Positions 22,701 to 46,916 of a DNA stretch of 50,613 bases are shown here, piece by piece. Below the pieces are notes generated by a model. That model saw only the letters and a program-made list of their open reading frames with translations, did not search any database and was not told the origin of the DNA. The stretch comes from Selaginella moellendorffii (taxonomy: Eukaryota > Streptophyta > Lycopodiopsida > Selaginellales > Selaginellaceae): contig NW_003314261.1 in assembly GCF_000143415.4 (NCBI RefSeq), forward strand, positions 6,210,864-6,261,476, in the 5' to 3' direction. Made by a program: the position numbers and the translations under genes. The first letter of the stretch is position 1. The number at the start of each line of letters is the position of its first letter.

Positions 22701-23216
22701 TGGTGTTTCACCATATAAACTCCTATATAGTCATAATTCAATACTACCAATGGAGTTAAGTTTACCTTCATGATTACCAGAAACTACTGATTCTAGGTCT
22801 TGGGATTAATATTTGATTAGCATTCTTCCACTTGCCCAAGTAGAGCCTGCCAAACACCTGAGCCTTGTACAAATGGGATAACAATGGCACTACAACTCCA
22901 TCATTGTTCACTTACAGAATACAAAGTGGATGACTTAATGTTAATCTATTTTCCTAATCTTACTATACGTGGTTTGTTTAAGAGGCTCTTTGCTTAGTGG
23001 AAGGGACCATATCAGATGTTGCAGCAAGTTTATGAGGTTTGGCATGACATCTAACAAACTAATTCTCCAAAAATTGTGTATGTGCAATAACTGAAACACT
23101 TAATACAAAGGGATCAAGAATAGCTAGCACCACCTATAAATCCACTAATGCCTCCTAATATTCTTCCAGATCCTAGCCCGTCCATTATAAAATTCTGATT
23201 GTCTTCCATCATTCCG

Positions 23217-23353
23217 AGAGGAGGGGATGATGTGAGGTCCAAGTGTATAGTTACAATGTTGAATATGAATATAGCATATGGTTACAATGCTGTATACTAA
23301 TATTAGCATAATAAGATTTTAATAGCTGTTAAATTAATTTCAATCCGGACCAA
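23217..23353 (+). repeat. element A polypurine tract and truncated 3' LTR
   Basis: A purine run (gagaggaggggatga) ends at 23,230 and the LTR starts TGTGAGGTCC at 23,231. The LTR contains a small internal duplication of the 'tggttacaatgctgtata' block and stops abruptly after 'tccggacca', so about 50-60 bp of its end are lost. Confidence 0.8.
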
Positions 23354-23639
23354 GTACCATTAGAAGACCGTTTTTAAATGGACACCGTTTTGGTACACCA
23401 TTTAGGTCTCAGGAATTGATTTCAAAGTTCATGGCTACTCACCATAAAAAAATTTGTTGGATACATGCTGCTGTCAAGATACCACTCTTCAATTCCAGGC
23501 TAACCAAAAGATACAATCAGTAGCTCAACTCTAAAACCCCTCGTAAGAACAAAGCCTAGGCACAATGTACATGTGGGCAGCCTGTGGAACGTACCTTCGG
23601 TGGCTACAAGGTATGGCCCAATAACCCTGCTGGAGTCAC
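23354..23639. other. unassigned spacer
   Basis: About 290 bp between element A and the LINE relic. I recognise nothing in it. Confidence 0.35.
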
Positions 23640-24350
23640 AAGCTGCGAAGAGGCATTTGCATCTGCGGTTCCAAGAAGAAGCATGCTGACAGTGCAAGGA
23701 GTGTGGCGAGCTAGAGACAGTGCGACATGCCCTATGGGAATGCAACGTGGCGAGAGAAGTATGGAGACAGATCTTCAAGGCGACGCAGGAACTCGAAGAC
23801 ATTCCAGAGTTTGAGGCCTGGAGTGGGGATATCCTCCACTGGTTTGAGGGAGCTAGAGGGCCAGCCATTGGTCCAGCTTGGAGGCGTATTCGCTGCTATG
23901 GATGACATAGATGGAACATGTGAGTCCAGTGGGACGTGATAGGAGCCGAAGTTGGGATGTCCATCTGGGAGGCATTGGGTCAGGAGCGCTGGTCCATTTG
24001 GAGGGCAACAGGAGTGCAAGCACTCTGGGAGGCTCAGAACCACTGTCACTTTGACAGGCAACAAGCAAAAATATCGGCAGTGGTGGCATCATGGTGGAGA
24101 CTCGCTCTTGCAGCGGTGTGTCTTCACTACACCATCCTGAAAGAGCGGGCAAAACCGAGGCAGCTCGAGGAGTGGAGATCTAAGTGGCTCCCATGCTTTG
24201 GCAAATTGGGAGGTGGCAAGATTCGCTGGCAGTGGCGCCCCCCGGACTCTGTTCTAAGGTCAGTTCGTGGGGAGACTTGGACATCGACAAGATTCGCTCG
24301 AGACGACCACGTCCACCTCTACTCCAGGACTAGGTCCAGCTGCGACATAT
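23640..24350 (+). pseudogene. LINE-type relic: RT zinc-binding (zf-RVT) region and C-terminal tail
   Basis: 'CKECGELETVRHALWECNV' with 'AREVWRQIF' is the C..C...H....C signature of the zf-RVT domain that follows reverse transcriptase in plant LINEs. It lies at about 23,690-23,780. A Trp-rich tail continues after a stop and a frame change: 'SIWEALGQERWSIWRATG' and 'WEAQNHCHFDRQQ' at 23,955-24,070, ending near 24,350. Endonuclease and RT are absent, so it is a 3' fragment. A captured host gene with the same domain is a less likely alternative. Confidence 0.65.
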
Positions 24351-24442
24351 GAGGATCACGTAGAGTAGCTCATTGAGAGGGTGGCATGCCCAGTTTTTGT
24401 ATTAGTCCCATTGGGACATGGGGAATGTACATACACGTTCAG

Positions 24443-25476
24443 CGAAGAGGCATCTGCAAGACTGTATACATCTCTTGTGAATTCAGTACAACATCTCTGA
24501 TGAGTATCGAAAGATATTCCAAGCTGGTTTTATAGTTCATCTTAGCCATTGCCAAGGCACAGTTGTTATGTATGAAGATGTGGATGGCACCGATACACAA
24601 CAAAGGCATCCTTTTTTGGCAGATGCCAGAAAAGGGTATCTTTTGGTGCTCCAGGTGGGGATTGATGGTGGCCACAATGTTGTGCGCAAAGTGTTCGATT
24701 GGGAGCTGGTTATATCTATTATGGAAGAACTTGACCTGGATATGCATGTGTAACCAGACTCAGGCGATCATTCTTTTGCAAGCTGACCACGTTCTGATGC
24801 ATTCTTCACTCATGGTGGACACTCAACATTTCTCAACGCTCTCTTCTTCTTGATGCACCTCTTGTTCCTCAACCATGGGATCCATCAGATCAGACGAGTA
24901 CAAGGAATAAAAAACATTTTGTAGAGCTGCAGATGCAGACAAGGTCATTGAATTTCAAGTTCAAAGACATCGAGGACTTTGTCATGCCCCAACTTCTGGA
25001 GCTGGACTTTTTGCATGACATAAGGCACCTCATCCATAGCGGAGGGAAGGTCTCAGTGTTTTGGGGGGATTTGGGGAGAAGGCTATTGTCAAAGCTTGCA
25101 ACTCTTCCGACCAGCTAGAAAACGCTGTGCGTGAAGTGTGGATGATGGTAAAGCTCAAAGACCGTGAAAACTTGAGGCCTTATCTCTCGGCAGCAAAGAC
25201 TCTCTTGAGTGTGATGCACAAGGCAAATGTGATTCATGGCCGAGTGGAGGAGTCCAACATTATTGTTTCCACAGAAGGTGGCAAAGTCATGTGGATAGAC
25301 CTTGGAGCGGCGTGCTTGTTTGCGATGAGTTCTTGCAATTTGCTAAGCGGGATCAAAGGCACATGGAAAAGCTTTTCAGATTTTGAAAGATTTCTACTAA
25401 GCAGCGTGGTTCTTTTAATGCGGATGATCTTTTGCATTTCGTTCGTGTCTCACTTTTTGTGGATCAAACTAACGTT
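24443..25476 (+). pseudogene. kinase-like family relic 1
   Basis: A plus-strand member of the local kinase-like family, broken by several frameshifts. The N-terminal part (24,443-24,750) reads 'EYRKIFQAGFIVHLSH' and 'GTVVMYEDVDGTDTQQRHPF'. The kinase-like part (24,990-25,330) reads 'GKVSVFWGD', 'AVREVWMMVKLKD', then 'VIHGRVEESNIIV' and 'KVMWIDLGAAC'. The catalytic-loop Asp of the usual HGDxxxxN is Arg, and the DFG position is IDL, so a functional ancestor would have lacked phosphotransfer activity by ordinary criteria. It runs tail-to-tail into the minus-strand relative ending at 25,477. Confidence 0.7.
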
Positions 25477-26827
25477 CTAATATTGATCTAAAAGCGTGAC
25501 GAGCGTATTGAGCTCTCTTTCGTGTTCCTCTGTCCACGAGCAGAAAGACTGGTGGAGATCGATCCAAAGAACTTGCGCTTTGCCTCCCTGCAACTGGAAC
25601 ACATGTTTGCAAGCCCGATATCGCCATGGCTCATGTCGAGGGAGTGAATGGATTTGAGAGATTGTATGGCGCTCTGCTTGATCTCGGGGCCTAGCCTCCC
25701 TCCATTCTGGCTCGCAAGAACCTCAAGGTTATCCCCCGCATCCGAAAAGGCCATGAAAAAGAGCGCCCCTGACAAGAAACCATACTCGAGGAGCTTCGGA
25801 ACGCACACTCCTTCAACCGCAACGAGCCTGTCATACGCATCAATCTCTCTCACGAAATCCAGCATCAGGTGTGGCCTCTGCGTCACATCCAAGACCTTGA
25901 GAACAACAGCCTCCTCGTCCAGTCTCGCCCTGTACACGCTCGACGATCCAAAACGGCCCAAGCAAGAGTGGAACTCGACGCTCTTGAGATCATAGACCCG
26001 ATAGTACTCGAGCATGTCCACCTCGTGCAAATCCGCGGCCACGCACGCCCTCTTGACAATGGAGTCGAAAACAAGTTTGGTGGCAGCTAGATCATGACTG
26101 GGTGACGAAACAATGCTCTTCGGATCGTCGAGTACCACTAGATGCGAGAGATACCACAGCGCTGCGTAGATCCCAGGTCGACACTCGCTAGCCTTGATGG
26201 GCTCCGTGACCAAGAGACGATCGCCATCGAGCTTGCAGAACCAAGAACTCTCAAAGTTGGTCAGGATTCCATACACACTGCCAAAGCCATAGTGCGCGTT
26301 GAGCCGGAGATACGCAAACATCTGCTGCAAGGCAAGCTTCGATACCAATCCACCCAAGTCACTGGTAGAATCATCCAGCTCCAGCCGTGTCTTGGCCAGG
26401 ATGATAGCTTGCGGCCATTGACATGGAGGACGTGATCCGGCCATCCCAGCAAGTCCCGGACAGCATCTGACCAGGCAAACTCGAGAGCCTCGCTTGTCAC
26501 TCCTCTCGTCACAAGTTCTCGGCCCATCTCGCTGATTGCCGTCCCCCAGTACATGTAGAGCAAGCAGCGAATTCCCATCTCTTCGAGCACGATATGCCCA
26601 CCGCGGGGAGCTGCAGGTGGCGAGCTAAACGAGGAATCATCGCTGCGGTAGCGCTGCTTGTGTTCAACCACCTTTTTGACGAAATCTGGCCATGGGTGAT
26701 AGCCACCAGGTGGGTGCTCGCCGATGGACGTGGGTCGCAGCGCCTTGCCTATAAGACATGGATTGGGATGGGGGCAGAAGCTCACCTCCGGCAGTGGTTG
26801 CTCCAGGAGCTCCAAAAGCTTCATCAT
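25477..26827 (-). pseudogene. kinase-like protein with N-terminal nuclease-like domain, two frameshifts
   Basis: About 440 codons from ATG 26,825-26,827 to TAG 25,477-25,479, with single-base frame changes near 26,412 and near 25,607. Otherwise it is open. C-terminal domain: 'FGSSSVYRARLDEEAVVLKV' (glycine loop, beta-3 Lys), 'FVREIDAYDRL' (alpha-C Glu), 'MAFSDAGDNLE' (hinge), 'SHGDIGLAN' (catalytic loop HGDxxxxN) and 'VLWIDLHQS' in place of DFG. The N-terminal ~220 residues ('FAWSDAVRDLLGW', 'IILAKTRLELDDS', 'LQQMFAYLRLN', 'GILTNFESSWFCKLDG') have the rhythm of a PD-(D/E)XK nuclease fold, with the usual E of ExK replaced. That resemblance is inference. If the two shifts are assembly errors the gene is intact. 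Confidence 0.7.
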
Positions 26828-26975
26828 ATGGAAGGGTTTGTGTAAGGGCAGCTACAAGGAGTCAAGATGGCCGTGTCGTTGGTTTCTTTGCTTAGAACGC
26901 ACATCCCCAGCCCGGGTTTCACAGGTTCCACTCCGCTTTGTGACAGTTTTATAGGAGAGCAAGGTTTGGGATTCA

Positions 26976-28183
26976 TTCGTGTCGGCGCTCCAGATTTTTC
27001 TCTCCACGCTCTACGCACCAGTCTTCACAGATCCTCACCCGCTGCCCGAACCACAAACCGCGAAGAGGCATTCTGCAAGGCTGTATGGGTCCCTGGTGAT
27101 TCCGGTACAAGAGCTGTCCGCTGAGTACCAAAAAAGGTTTCAAGTTGGCGGTGGACTTCATCTCAGCAATAGAGAAGCTGCAGTCGTCATGTATGGCAAT
27201 GCGGACGGAAGTATTTCTCAGCCGCCAAATGTATTTTCAGCACGTGATGCTGCAGGGTCTGACAGTTTCGGATGGTGAAGCCCACAAGATATTTTCTCGA
27301 GTGGCTGGCTATTTATACTACAAACGTAAGCACCCCATCGGGGTATGCTTGTGTTACAAGCATGAAGCGCGTATTGTTTTGCAGGATGAGCCGCGAGGAG
27401 GACGTTTTCCAGGTGTCTGATCACGTCGTCTTTGATATGAATTCACCACCACAAGACGCAGGATCTCCCACTTTTTTCGAAGCTCTCTTCTTGATGCACC
27501 TCATGTTTCAGGAGTCAAGTCTGCCTCTCCCACAGCAGAATTTGGACCAGCCTTTTCCACGCAGAAAACGAATCAATTACAGCTCAGCTGGACCCAACAC
27601 TGTCAATGCTCTCTCCAGGATCTACAAGGAACAGGCTGCGGATCTGTGTACGCAGATGACAAAGCTTTGCAGATCTATGAACTTTAGCTTCAGAGGACAT
27701 TGTAACGCTACAGCTCTCGGATTTGAAGCTGTCGAGCTGGTGTCGGATTCACTCTGGTGAACAAGTCTCGGTCTTTTGGGGGAGATTCAAAAACGAAAAG
27801 GCTGTCTTCAAATCAGTGGATGTGTGCAAGGCTCCCGACAAGCTGCCAAAGATGGTACGTGAAGTGTGGGTGATGGCAAGATTGAAAAGCCTGCAAGGAG
27901 ATATTATCCCTCGCCTCTATGCGTCTGGTTTCCTCGATGGCGGGATCTGGCTTACCATCATGCAAGACATTGGAAGAACAAGCATCGACAAAAATTATGA
28001 GGAGCTCTACAAGGATAGTCAGCAAAGTCTGCCTTGAGCGTAATACACAGGGCAAATGCGCCTCACGGTCGAGTTGAGTCCTCCAACATCATCGTTGGAA
28101 AAGGTGGCAAAGTTATGTGGATCGACCTTGAAGCAGCGACGGTGATGCGGATGATCTGTTGCATTTCGTTCGTGAAGATCTAA
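26976..28183 (+). pseudogene. kinase-like family relic 2
   Basis: This is the paralogue of relic 1. It starts near 26,976 ('LPEPQTAKRHSARLYGS', 'EAAVVMYGNADGSISQP'). A probable 59-bp GT-AG intron lies at 27,326-27,384. The middle reads 'SPTFFEALFLMHLMFQE' and 'GPNTVNALSRIYKEQ'. After a one-base shift near 27,693 the kinase part reads 'SGEQVSVFWGRF', 'AVFKSVDVCK', 'MVREVWVMARLK' and 'GGIWLTIMQDIG'. A stop at 28,035-28,037 precedes 'HGRVESSNIIVG' and 'KVMWIDLEAAT', ending at TAA 28,181-28,183. The catalytic Asp is Arg, as in relic 1, so the change predates the duplication. Confidence 0.7.
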
Positions 28184-28242
28184 AAGAAATCCCGGTTTAT
28201 AGATCAAACTAATTGTACGCAAGATCTAGAAATTGATGTAAA

Positions 28243-28345
28243 AGTGTATCATATTGAGCTCTCTTTAACCAAGTGGAAAGACTGTCCAAATATGCCTCTC
28301 TGCACGGCCGTGGCTCATGTCGAGGGTGTTTAGAGATTGTATGGC
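28243..28345 (-). pseudogene. 3' remnant of a second minus-strand kinase-like gene
   Basis: The stretch aligns with 25,490-25,665, the 3' end of the minus-strand kinase-like gene. It shares 'tattgagctctcttt', 'gtggctcatgtcgaggg' and 'agattgtatggcgctctgc'. It keeps the tail-to-tail position relative to relic 2, which shows that the gene pair was duplicated as a unit. Confidence 0.65.
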
Positions 28346-28823
28346 GCTCTGCGTGATTTCGGGATTCTGATCCTCTTATCGAAAAGCCAGAAAGCGTGAC
28401 TGAGGTAGTCAATCAATAGTTTTTATAAAATCAATAAATTTGGAAAAAGAATGTTTACAATCAGTTTTGCCTAATAGAAAAGTAATCTACGTTCCTCATC
28501 TCCAATCTTCTTGCATTTCAGGCTTTAGTTGTGATATGTATATATTGAATTGGGATGTTATGTTTTGCTAGAAGATCTAAAATAGTGCACATAATTGGAG
28601 TACCATGTGAATATCCCACACTTAACAAGTGTTAAGTGTGAGATTCTCTGATCTCTTTAAATCCTCCCATTGCAATGTGAGAAGTTAATCATGGGAAGCT
28701 TGTAACTCCAATAGAATATAAAAACATTATTCTGTAGACAACCTGGTGAATTGATCAGTCTTGTCACTGTTGGCTGAAGAAATTTAGTCATATCCATAAA
28801 TCAGTGTCTAACCACCTAGTGTT
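28346..28823. other. AT-rich spacer with a short hairpin
   Basis: No gene seen. A perfect 10-bp inverted repeat with a 4-base loop lies at 28,617-28,640 (cacacttaac / gttaagtgtg). Confidence 0.5.
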
Positions 28824-29588
28824 ACACTATTAATGGTAAATAAACTATATGAGTTTTTTCTGGGTATGCTGATCAAAAGTAATTATACATATTAGTATAT
28901 TATACATTGAATACCAGATACTAATAAGATATAATTAATAAATTCTCCATAAACTTGCATATATATTAAATATTTTATTTGAAAAATATATTTCTACATA
29001 TTTCCATAGATATTTTTAATCTATAAAAAATATATGTACTTTTAATTTTTATTATATTTTTGTATTGAAAACACAAGATAAAAAAGTATTGATTTTAGGC
29101 TAAACTATTTTAGACATAGAAGAGGGTTTAGTCTAGCCTAAACATATGTAGTATATAAATTATCGTCAATTATAATTTTTCATAAAAATATAATTTTATA
29201 TGGTTCCTAGGAACCATTGTATAAAACATTACAATTGATGATAATTTAAAATTACATATGTTTAAATTAAATTAAATGCTTTCCTAAGCCTAAGATAGTT
29301 TAGCTTATGATTAAAAAATTGAAAAACTCAATAAATAAATAATATTTTTTATTAACTTTTATATTTTAAATTACAGAATTATATAAAAAATGAAATAAAA
29401 TTTACTATTTTATAGATTAGAAATATATAAAAATACATAGAAATATAATTTTCTAAATAAAACATTGAATATATATTACATAAGTCTATGGATTATTTGG
29501 TATTTAAAGTGTAATTTACAAATATATATAATACTTTTGATCAGCATACCCCAAAAATCTCATATGCTTTATTAACCATTAATAGTGT
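28824..29588. mobile_element. full-length foldback (MITE-like) element, about 765 bp
   Basis: The ends acactattaatgg and ccattaatagtgt are inverted copies. Complementarity continues inward ('gggtatgctgatcaaaagta' on the left, its complement on the right) all the way to a perfect 18-bp palindrome at the centre (29,200-29,217, atggttcc-ta-ggaaccat). The arms differ by substitutions and small indels. No coding frame is present and no clear target-site duplication can be read. The AT content is very high. Confidence 0.85.
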
Positions 29589-29722
29589 TTCTGTCAAATG
29601 TATCAATTTTTTTTATCAAAATTATTATAATTCATGTGGTGTATATAATATGTTAACTAAGTCATTCTAGAATTTTTTATGAAGAAGAATGATAATTTTT
29701 CTATAATTTGGAAAATTAAAAT

Positions 29723-29898
29723 TGTAAGGTCCCAAGTGTATGGCTACGATGCCATATACTAATATTAGCATAATAGGATTTTGGTAACCGTCGGATTGGT
29801 TTTAATCTGGACCATTCACTCTTATAAATAAACTAGGGTTTTTGGGTTAGTTGATGTACATGTTTTTATATTCTTTTTTCATATTCCATACACTCACA
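29723..29898 (+). repeat. element C 5' LTR
   Basis: A 176-bp LTR starting TGTAAGGTCC and ending CACTCACA. It is homologous to 32,023-32,190 and to the element A LTRs. Confidence 0.85.
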
Positions 29899-30174
29899 TT
29901 AGTGGAGTTGAGAGGCATCTTTAATTGTTCCTAAGGAGTGCTAAGATTTAGGATTTTTGCTTAGATCTAGCTTTTATATTGTCTAAATCTCCATTTTCTT
30001 ATAGCTTTTCTTTAAATTTCCCTAATTTAAAGTATGTGAATGATGTGTAGCATTTCTTGGGTAAAGTGTAATATCTCAGTTGTTTTGTTCATCATCTTTT
30101 TTATCGCACTGCATCAGTGCGAGTGTTGTTGAAGTCGTCAATATTATCTTTCATTTAGTTTGCAAATTGTGAGC

Positions 30175-30620
30175 AGGCATTTACAAATCTTATAGAGCTA
30201 TTGACGACTCCTTTGATTTTGACCTATCATAACTACACTTGACTTTTCATTTTGCATGTGGATGATTTTGATATCGGTCTTGGAGGTATGTTAATGCAAG
30301 AGAGTTCAAATGTGTTTAATCAATGCTATCCTATATATTAGCTATACATTACAACTTGCGGAGATGAACTACTCTACGATATAAAAGGAGTGTTTAGCAG
30401 CAGTTTGGGGTGTCGAGAAACTTCATGCATATCTACATGGTTCTTGAACGTACTAAAAGGTGATTATACTGCAGTTACTTTATTATTGAAGTAGAAGAAT
30501 TTGGCTGGTCATATTGCTCAGTGGGCTTTGAAGCTTCAGATATATGATTTTGATGTTGTTTATCACTCGGTGAGTTTTATAGCTAATGCTGATACCCTTT
30601 CTCCTTCTTCGTTCTCTTTT
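30175..30620 (+). pseudogene. element C RNase H
   Basis: It matches 21,270-21,760 base by base over long stretches. The end of the domain reads 'DFDVVYHSVSFIANAD', with earlier blocks interrupted by stops. The catalytic core is not intact. Confidence 0.75.
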
Positions 30621-30959
30621 CATGTTTCTAATAAGCTTGTTATTTTCACATTTATGGATTTTTTGGACAAAGATTCCATATTGTTGGCAATTGTTGTACT
30701 TGATGTTTAATATCCACAAGGTGCAAAGCAAGATTTATCTTCTCTTGACAAGGTTCGTAAAACTCAAAAGATTGAATTATGGATTCGAAGGTTTTATGAT
30801 GGGTTTGAAAATCTTGTATCATTTGCTGATGATTTGCTATTTTGGCATTTACATTCTCAATATTTCCTTAAAAATAATCTTCTTCATTTTGTGGGGATGG
30901 ACCCTGATAATTATTTACAGCTGGTGGTGCTTTAGATCTTTATTCCACGCTTTCTCCAC

Positions 30960-31840
30960 GCTTACTGTGATTCTCTTCTATGTGGGCATATGGGATTGAT
31001 CAAGAAACTACGTTGGTCTTTCTATTGGCAAAAAATGTGATATGATGTTATTTAGTATGTGCGTAGTTGTGTTTATTGCTAAGCTTATAATACTCCCCCT
31101 CGTATTACAGAAAGACAATTGGAGTCAATTGCAATTTCATGTTTATTTGAATTGGTGGTATTTGATCTGATGGGGCTTCTTCCACAGTCGACTATTGGTA
31201 ATGAGTACTTTCTCCTCAATAAAATGGTATTCCAACATTGTTGTCTGGAGCGAATTCTTTTGGATAATGGTCTTGCATCTATGGCTTAGACATTTCAATG
31301 TTTCAATGTCTTAGTTGGGGATACTTTTATGAGTGTTTATCATCCATAGTTAGATGGTTTGGTGGAATGGCTTGTTCAGACCTTTAAAAGGATGATTGTA
31401 AAGTATATGAACTTTCAACATTTGGATTGAGATGATTATTTGCCGCCTCTTCAATATGTATATGCCACAATGGTGCAAAGTTTTGTTGGTGCTTCACCAT
31501 ATAAACTCTTATATAGTTATGATTCGATATTACCAATGGAGTTGAGTTTACTTTCATAATTGCCACAAGCTGTTGATGCTAGGTCTTGGGATTAATATTT
31601 GATCAGCATTCTTCCACTTGTTCAAGCAGAGTTTGCCAAACACCTAAGCCGCGTACAAGTGGGACAACAACAACGTTATAGCCCCCATCATCATCCATCT
31701 ATAGAGTACAAGGTGGATAACTTGGTATTAGTTCATTTTCTTAATTTTATGGTATATGGTTTGTTTAAGAGGTTCTTTGCTCAATGGAAGGGACTATATT
31801 GGGTGTTGTGGCAAGTTGGACAGTAAATTTATAAGGTTTG
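30960..31840 (+). pseudogene. element C integrase
   Basis: Broken frames homologous to 22,080-23,050: the zinc-binding block near 30,985-31,080, the core near 31,150-31,400, and the C-terminal 'YKVDNLVLVHFLNF' with 'WKGLYW' at 31,707-31,805. Multiple stops prevent translation. Confidence 0.75.
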
Positions 31841-32022
31841 GCATGATGTTTAACATGCCGATCCTCCAAAAATTATGCAAATGCAATAGCTCTAACGCTT
31901 CATATAAAGAGATTAGGAACAACTAGCACCATCTATAGATCCACCGATGCCATGTCCTACTATTCCTCTAGATCTCAGCCCTTCTATGAGAGAACCCTAA
32001 TTATCTTCTATAGATAAGATGA

Positions 32023-32190
32023 TATGAGGTTCAAGTGTACAGTTACGATACCATATACTAATATTAGTGTAGTGAGATTTTGATAGTTGTTGGATTGGTT
32101 TCAATCCAGACCTCCTGTATATAAGCTAGGGTTTTGGGTTAATTGATATGCACATTTCTATATTCTCTTTCCATATTCTATACATTCACA
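32023..32190 (+). repeat. element C 3' LTR
   Basis: A 168-bp LTR whose first bases decayed from TG to TA. It is preceded by a weak purine tract (gataagatga). Confidence 0.82.
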
Positions 32191-32935
32191 AAATTCACTT
32201 AAAATTACTAATTAAATTTAATTGAGTTAAATTTTAGTTTTAATCATCAAATTAGCAATTAAAGTAACAAAAGTTTGTAGTAAAAAGTAAATACTGTATT
32301 GGGTTAGAAATTTCCCTCAATTATATTATTCTAACCGCAATTACATACATTTCTGTAAAAATTAGAACAAAAATGGCTGTCAAGTTTCACAAGGCAAAAT
32401 TTTATTTTTGATTATTAAAATTTGTTAAATATGACAAATTATATACAGATAACTCCATATACTAAATATATTAAATTTGATATTAGACTATATTGTTCTA
32501 TATACTGTTAAACAAACTGTATTATGTTGTAAATTGTATTACAGTTTTAAATTGCACTTTAGATATTTTCATTTGTTAATCATGTAGATTAATATTATAA
32601 ATATAAATGTTTTCTTATAATATATTCATACTTTATATGAATTTGCTGATATATTTGATCTGTTTTTATTTTTACTGTTTTTATTTTTCTTGGAAAGCTG
32701 TAATTAGTAAAAAAGTGTTTAAAATTTAAATTTTTTTTTTTTTTTAATTTTAGATTTCGTTTTTAATTTAAAAATAAATATCTATTCCAAATCTACTTCA
32801 TACCTTTCGATTTGATATATGACAGGTTGCAAAATTTTACAAGCCCACCAACAACTGTGACAAGCCCACCATATACACAACACATAACTGTAATAATACT
32901 GAAGTGTAATAATACTGAAGAGAAATCTTTATGGA
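32191..32935. other. AT-rich intergenic stretch
   Basis: No gene, repeat or RNA recognised. It includes a T-run near 32,730-32,745 and lies downstream of the remodeler gene. Confidence 0.5.
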
Positions 32936-33248
32936 ATGTTAGAACAGAACTATATACATAGTAATCTCATTGCTCCTTTGGTACTGTTTCAGTCTTCTCA
33001 ACTTGGTCCCTTGAGCTCTCTTCTATGTTTCTCTCCCCTGTGCTCCCAATTCCACCGCCTACTGGACTGCCAGCTTCGTCCATTCCACCTATACTTTGTG
33101 GTGGAGCAGCCTCCACGACGTCCAAGGATTCAGGTAAACAACCCCAGCTTCCTTATCCCCTCGGTCCTCCTTATGGTCACCTTGTTCTAGACTTTCGGCA
33201 AGCTTGCAGGCTGTGGGACTTGATCCTTCCAGTGAAATTGTGTCCGTC

Positions 33249-46618
<13,370 letters not shown>

Positions 46619-46916
46619 CCCAGCGGCGGGAGCGGCGAGAATCGCAGCAGCGCCCGCTACTCCATCGCTGGAGCTGAAGAACCCTAATGCAGGGGAGAGG
46701 AGTTCTCAGCATATTCCGTTACCGCGAGCACATTCCGCTTACAAACATATTCCGGATAATGCCGCCTTTTCCATATTTCCTTTTGGTGACGTCAGCAAAG
46801 CCCTCCAGGTTTGCCCCAAGAGAACGCTTGAGATCATGGGCACGAGGGAGTGGCGATCGCGCGCCATCGCCATCGCGCTTGGGAGGTAGCTCGCATCGCG
46901 CAGGAATTCGGTAGCG
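46619..46916. promoter_or_regulatory. shared divergent promoter of SYD and the CFAP97-like gene
   Basis: The two start codons lie head to head, 298 bp apart. The interval holds both 5' leaders. On the SYD side an upstream ATG at 46,663-46,665 is followed immediately by one codon and a stop (ATG GAG TAG, 46,657-46,665), a minimal upstream frame if the transcript includes it. I see no clear TATA box on either side. Confidence 0.6.

Larger units (their letters stand above)
10223..23353 (+). mobile_element. Ty3/gypsy LTR retrotransposon, element A (split by a nested element)
   Basis: This is an old plus-strand element. 5' LTR 10,223-10,390; decayed gag with CCHC to about 11,260; protease 11,467-11,650; the protease-RT linker stops at 12,100 and resumes at 20,490 on the far side of the nested element; RT to about 21,060; RNase H 21,270-21,760; integrase 22,080-22,700; polypurine tract and truncated 3' LTR to about 23,353. 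Reading across the insertion restores the linker frame ('VFVHR' before, 'SPKEIK' after), as expected for Ty3/gypsy RT entry. Many stops are present. Its LTRs match those of element C. Confidence 0.88.
29723..32190 (+). mobile_element. Ty3/gypsy element C, gag-RT deletion derivative of the element A family
   Basis: 5' LTR 29,723-29,898; leader homologous to element A to about 30,012; then a direct jump to the RT-RNase H connection region (30,028, matching 21,128). RNase H to about 30,600, integrase about 30,960-31,450, C-terminal part to about 31,840, 3' LTR 32,023-32,190. Flanks are aaaat (29,718-29,722) and aaatt (32,191-32,195), a degraded target-site duplication. Stops are frequent. The element never carried gag, protease or RT at this site, or lost them in one deletion. 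Confidence 0.85.

Noticed and set aside
26767-26803. Possible 37-bp intron near the start of the minus-strand kinase-like gene
   Set aside because: gt..ag ends are present, but the length is shorter than any other intron seen here and the frame is open through it, so splicing is not needed.
28617-28640. Short perfect hairpin as a terminator or microRNA
   Set aside because: A 10-bp stem is too short for a plant microRNA precursor and there is no gene just upstream.
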